NCBI GenBank assembly: GCA_964457925.1
Contig: CAYWGH010000001.1
Coordinates: forward strand, 124,001 to 188,000
Direction: 5' to 3'
Length of the DNA stretch: 64,000 nucleotides
From: Coneutiohabitans sp964457925
GTDB lineage: Bacteria > Zhuqueibacterota > Zhuqueibacteria > Zhuqueibacterales > Zhuqueibacteraceae
The notes under the pieces are model-generated. The model made no database searches, was not told the origin of the DNA, and was given only the letters and a program-made list of their open reading frames with translations. The position numbers were made by a program, and so were the translations under genes. Every line of letters starts with the position of its first letter. Position 1 is the first letter of the stretch. Positions 61,828 through 64,000 of this stretch are shown here, in pieces.

Positions 61828-62769
61828 ATGACAAAAAAGAATTCGTATTTGCCTTTGTTACTGGCTGTTTTGCTGCTCTTTGCGTTTGTGGGGGTGCCAC
61901 AACAGCCCGCCAAACAAATTGGCGTGCAACGCGGCGATACCATCAGCTTTCTCGCCATACGCTATTACGGTTTTTTCAACGATTCGCTTTTGACTGTGCT
62001 CACACAAGCGAATCCCAATAAAAATTTGAATGTGCTCAAATCCGGCGACACATTGTTATTCCCGCTGCGCTCGGCCAGCTCGCCGAAGCCGGAGTTGCTG
62101 AAGAGTGAGGCGGCCAGCGCGGTGTTGACCTACGTTGAAGGCGAGGTGAGCTATCGCCGGCCGCAACAAAATCCGGCCTTTCTGCCGGCGCGCCCGAACT
62201 TGATTCTTTATAGCAGCGATGAAATCAAAACCGGAAAAGCCAGCCGCGCCGAATTGGTGCTGGACAATCGCAGCGTGTTGCGCCTTGATGCCAATTCGCA
62301 CTTAAAAATCGAAAACCTGAAGCGCGAGGGCGCTTATCAAGCCAAGTTTGAATTCGCCGTCGGCTCGTTGTGGGCGCGCCTCTCGAAACTCTTTCAACAA
62401 AAGCCGCAATTCGACGTGGAATTCCCCACCGCCATCGCGGGCGTGCAGGGCACGACGTACCGTTCCGTGGTTGCGCCGGATAGCGCGACGACGGTGCGTG
62501 TGTACGAAGGCGCGGTGGAAGTGCGCGGCAGTCAAGCGCCCGCGCGGTCGCCTGGAGCACCGCAGCGCATCGGACCGCCGCAACAAGTGCCCGGGCCCTC
62601 GCAGGTTTCGTTGGAAACTTGGATCAAGCTCGTGCGCGCCCAGCAGGAAATTCGCATCGCCAGAGATGGAAAGCCTTCTGATCCGGCTGCGTTTCGCGAT
62701 CAAGGCGCAGAACTCGATTGGGTGCGCTGGAATCAGCAGCGCGATCGCGAGCTCGAAAGCGATTTGTAG
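61828..62769 (+). CDS. Secreted LysM/FecR-domain protein
   Basis: From the ATG at 61828 (GGAAAGA upstream) the protein has about 313 residues. The signal peptide is LPLLLAVLLLFAFVGV. Residues 30-80 are LysM-like (QIGVQRGDTISFLAIRYYG, NPNKNLNVLKSGDTLLFP). A FecR domain follows (LTYVEGEVSYRRPQQNP, LVLDNRSVLRLDANSHLKIE). This combination binds cell-wall polymers and is often linked to adenylate-cyclase/CHASE2 genes. The C-terminus has a Pro/Arg-rich linker. Confidence 0.85.
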   Translation: MTKKNSYLPLLLAVLLLFAFVGVPQQPAKQIGVQRGDTISFLAIRYYGFFNDSLLTVLTQANPNKNLNVLKSGDTLLFPLRSASSPKPELLKSEAASAVLTYVEGEVSYRRPQQNPAFLPARPNLILYSSDEIKTGKASRAELVLDNRSVLRLDANSHLKIENLKREGAYQAKFEFAVGSLWARLSKLFQQKPQFDVEFPTAIAGVQGTTYRSVVAPDSATTVRVYEGAVEVRGSQAPARSPGAPQRIGPPQQVPGPSQVSLETWIKLVRAQQEIRIARDGKPSDPAAFRDQGAELDWVRWNQQRDRELESDL

Positions 62770-62891
62770 TTGCCATTCTCGGTTGCGAGGGCGCTGCGGC
62801 ACAAAATCGCCAAGTGGTATTCCAATGAACTTCGACATTCAAGCCGCCGCGAGTTTTATTTGAGTCCGGTTGCCATTGTGGCAATTTCATC

Positions 62892-64000
62892 ATGCCGACA
62901 AAAATACCCCTGCGTGCAAAACTTCCTTTCCTGGTTGGCAGTGTGCTGCTCTTGATGGCGGCCTTGCTGCATCTGCGTTTGTTTCCGCTCTCCGGCGCAT
63001 TGGAATTCCTCGAACGCAAAAATCTCGATCTCATGTTTCGTTTGCGCGGCGAACTGCCGGCGGATTCGAGTATAATCATCGTGTCCATCGACGACGCCAG
63101 CTTGCAAAGCGCGGGCGCCTGGCCGTGGCCGCGGCGACAACTCGCCGAATTGCTGCAAAAGCTTGCTGCCGCCCGGCCAAAACTGATTGTGTTGGATGTC
63201 ATGCTGCCGGCGCGATCGGATGATCTCGACGGCGCCGCAGAGTTGGCGCACGTCATGCGCAGCAGCCGCGCCGGCGAGCTGATGTCGAACCGCGCCGGTG
63301 CGGATGCCTCGAACCAAGCTGGTGAGTCTGGGCCGAACCTTGAGCAAAACAGAGTCGGCATTGTGTTGCCGTATTATTTTCCCGAATTACACACGCGCGC
63401 ACATACCCCCACGCAACCGCTGCCCGAACCTGTGGCTGCGAGTGCGTTGATCTTGTTCGATGCACCGCTATCGGTCATGGAAAATGAGCCTTATTTGAAT
63501 GCTTATTCCATCAATCATGCTTCATTGGATTTGCTTTCGGCAAGTCTGCCCGGCGGCCACATCAATTTGATCACGAATGAAAAGAGCGGCGACAATCTCG
63601 TGCGCTGGGAAGCGCAGGTTGTGCGCTATGGGGAGTTTTATCTTCCATCATTGCCGTTGCAAATCGCGGCGCAAAGCCGGCAGCTCACGCGCAGCGAGAT
63701 TCACGTCCGAGCCGGTGAAGGCATTCAACTCGGCGATATTTTCATTCCCACGGATGCCCGCGGTTTCAGTTTGATGAATTACTACGGCCCGGCAGGCGCG
63801 TTTTCACAGCTTTCGGCTGCTGAGGTTTTGGCGGGTAAACCTGTGATTGAGTTGGCGGGCAAAATCGTGTTTGTGGGCGTGACGGCCGCAGGCACGCAAG
63901 ATTTTCTGGCAACTTCGTTTTCAGCGCGCATGCCGGGCGTCGAGAAACTCGCCACTTCCACTGCAAACATTTTGCATCAGCAGTTCTTGTCGCGTCCGGG
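62892..64000 (+). CDS. CHASE2-domain sensor, 3' end cut by window edge
   Basis: The frame is open from the ATG at 62892 to the window end, giving 369 residues so far. A membrane segment (FLVGSVLLLMAALLHLRLF) is followed by an extracellular CHASE2 domain: IIIVSIDDASLQSAGAWPWPR, LIVLDVMLPAR and late GKIVFVGVTAAGTQDF. CHASE2 sensors usually carry a cyclase, kinase or phosphatase output after further membrane helices. The FHA and FecR genes just upstream fit a Ser/Thr-kinase or cyclase output. The output lies beyond the window. Confidence 0.9.
   Translation, partial: MPTKIPLRAKLPFLVGSVLLLMAALLHLRLFPLSGALEFLERKNLDLMFRLRGELPADSSIIIVSIDDASLQSAGAWPWPRRQLAELLQKLAAARPKLIVLDVMLPARSDDLDGAAELAHVMRSSRAGELMSNRAGADASNQAGESGPNLEQNRVGIVLPYYFPELHTRAHTPTQPLPEPVAASALILFDAPLSVMENEPYLNAYSINHASLDLLSASLPGGHINLITNEKSGDNLVRWEAQVVRYGEFYLPSLPLQIAAQSRQLTRSEIHVRAGEGIQLGDIFIPTDARGFSLMNYYGPAGAFSQLSAAEVLAGKPVIELAGKIVFVGVTAAGTQDFLATSFSARMPGVEKLATSTANILHQQFLSRP

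Noticed and set aside
1..64000. Search for tRNA/rRNA genes, CRISPR arrays, integrases and complete insertion sequences
   Set aside because: I saw no cloverleaf-like gene, no regularly spaced repeats and no complete transposase or integrase by eye; a tool-based scan could still find a tRNA.

Overview
The window looks like a chromosomal piece of an uncultured Gram-negative bacterium of the FCB / KSB1-Calditrichota type. The evidence is a Por-type (T9SS) C-terminal sorting domain, two BamA/TamA-type outer-membrane barrels, Mpl (diaminopimelate peptidoglycan recycling), the futalosine menaquinone route, a large beta-rich surface protein and long TPR/NHL/PQQ-propeller proteins. The phylum is inferred from gene content only. 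No rRNA, tRNA, CRISPR array or complete insertion sequence was found.

Region 1 (1-16.5 kb) is accessory and is the most unusual part. A partial unknown gene is followed by a rightward set: two overlapping small ORFs, a radical SAM enzyme, a SAM methyltransferase, a degenerate histidine-kinase-like protein, a very long receiver-domain protein, a one-helix membrane peptide and a 131-aa protein. A strong hairpin at 9318-9359 separates these from a leftward set: a second radical SAM/SPASM enzyme with a PqqD/RRE-like N-terminus, a STAND-type NTPase with TPR repeats, a second STAND-type NTPase with a DUF4062-like N-terminal domain, and a small leader ORF ending in a terminator/attenuator hairpin. 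Together this resembles a radical-SAM modification and signalling module beside a conflict/defence-type NTPase pair. No published system that I know of has this exact layout.

Region 2 (16.7-32.4 kb) is mostly housekeeping. It holds a P1 (DmpA-like) peptidase, a PH-domain membrane protein, an NAD-dependent epimerase, a UbiD-type decarboxylase (mqnL-like) next to a rare MqnE-MqnA fusion, a DUF2892 protein, an MFS transporter, FabH, a PAP2 membrane protein translationally coupled to MogA, a PTS EIIA protein, a PQQ-like propeller, a DUF2255 protein and a TPR protein.

Region 3 (32.4-45 kb) holds a secreted DUF4331 protein with a T9SS tail, an aldehyde dehydrogenase and a UbiA prenyltransferase whose last 66 bp are exactly duplicated on the far side of an HNH-endonuclease cassette. 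A toxin-antitoxin pair with a frameshifted PIN toxin, a YjdI-like ferredoxin, Dtd, Maf, a RodZ-like protein, an AT-rich discoidin/NADase-type glycan-binding protein, Mpl and an R3H RNA-binding protein follow.

Region 4 (45-56.6 kb) is envelope-related: a bactofilin-like/BamA-barrel fusion, a TamA/BamA-like protein, a roughly 1180-aa surface protein, an NHL propeller and a small outer-membrane protein. It is interrupted by a small island (49.4-50.9 kb) with a decayed toxin-antitoxin pair, an inverted-repeat element, a truncated DUF4062 relative and an intact VapC-type pair.

Region 5 (56.6-64 kb) has a HisN-like phosphatase, a lysine-rich histone-like protein divergent from an HU protein with tandem terminators, glutamine-dependent NAD synthetase, an FHA protein, a LysM/FecR protein and a CHASE2 sensor cut by the window edge. 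A 98-bp element with terminal inverted repeats occurs twice (47116 and 61680).
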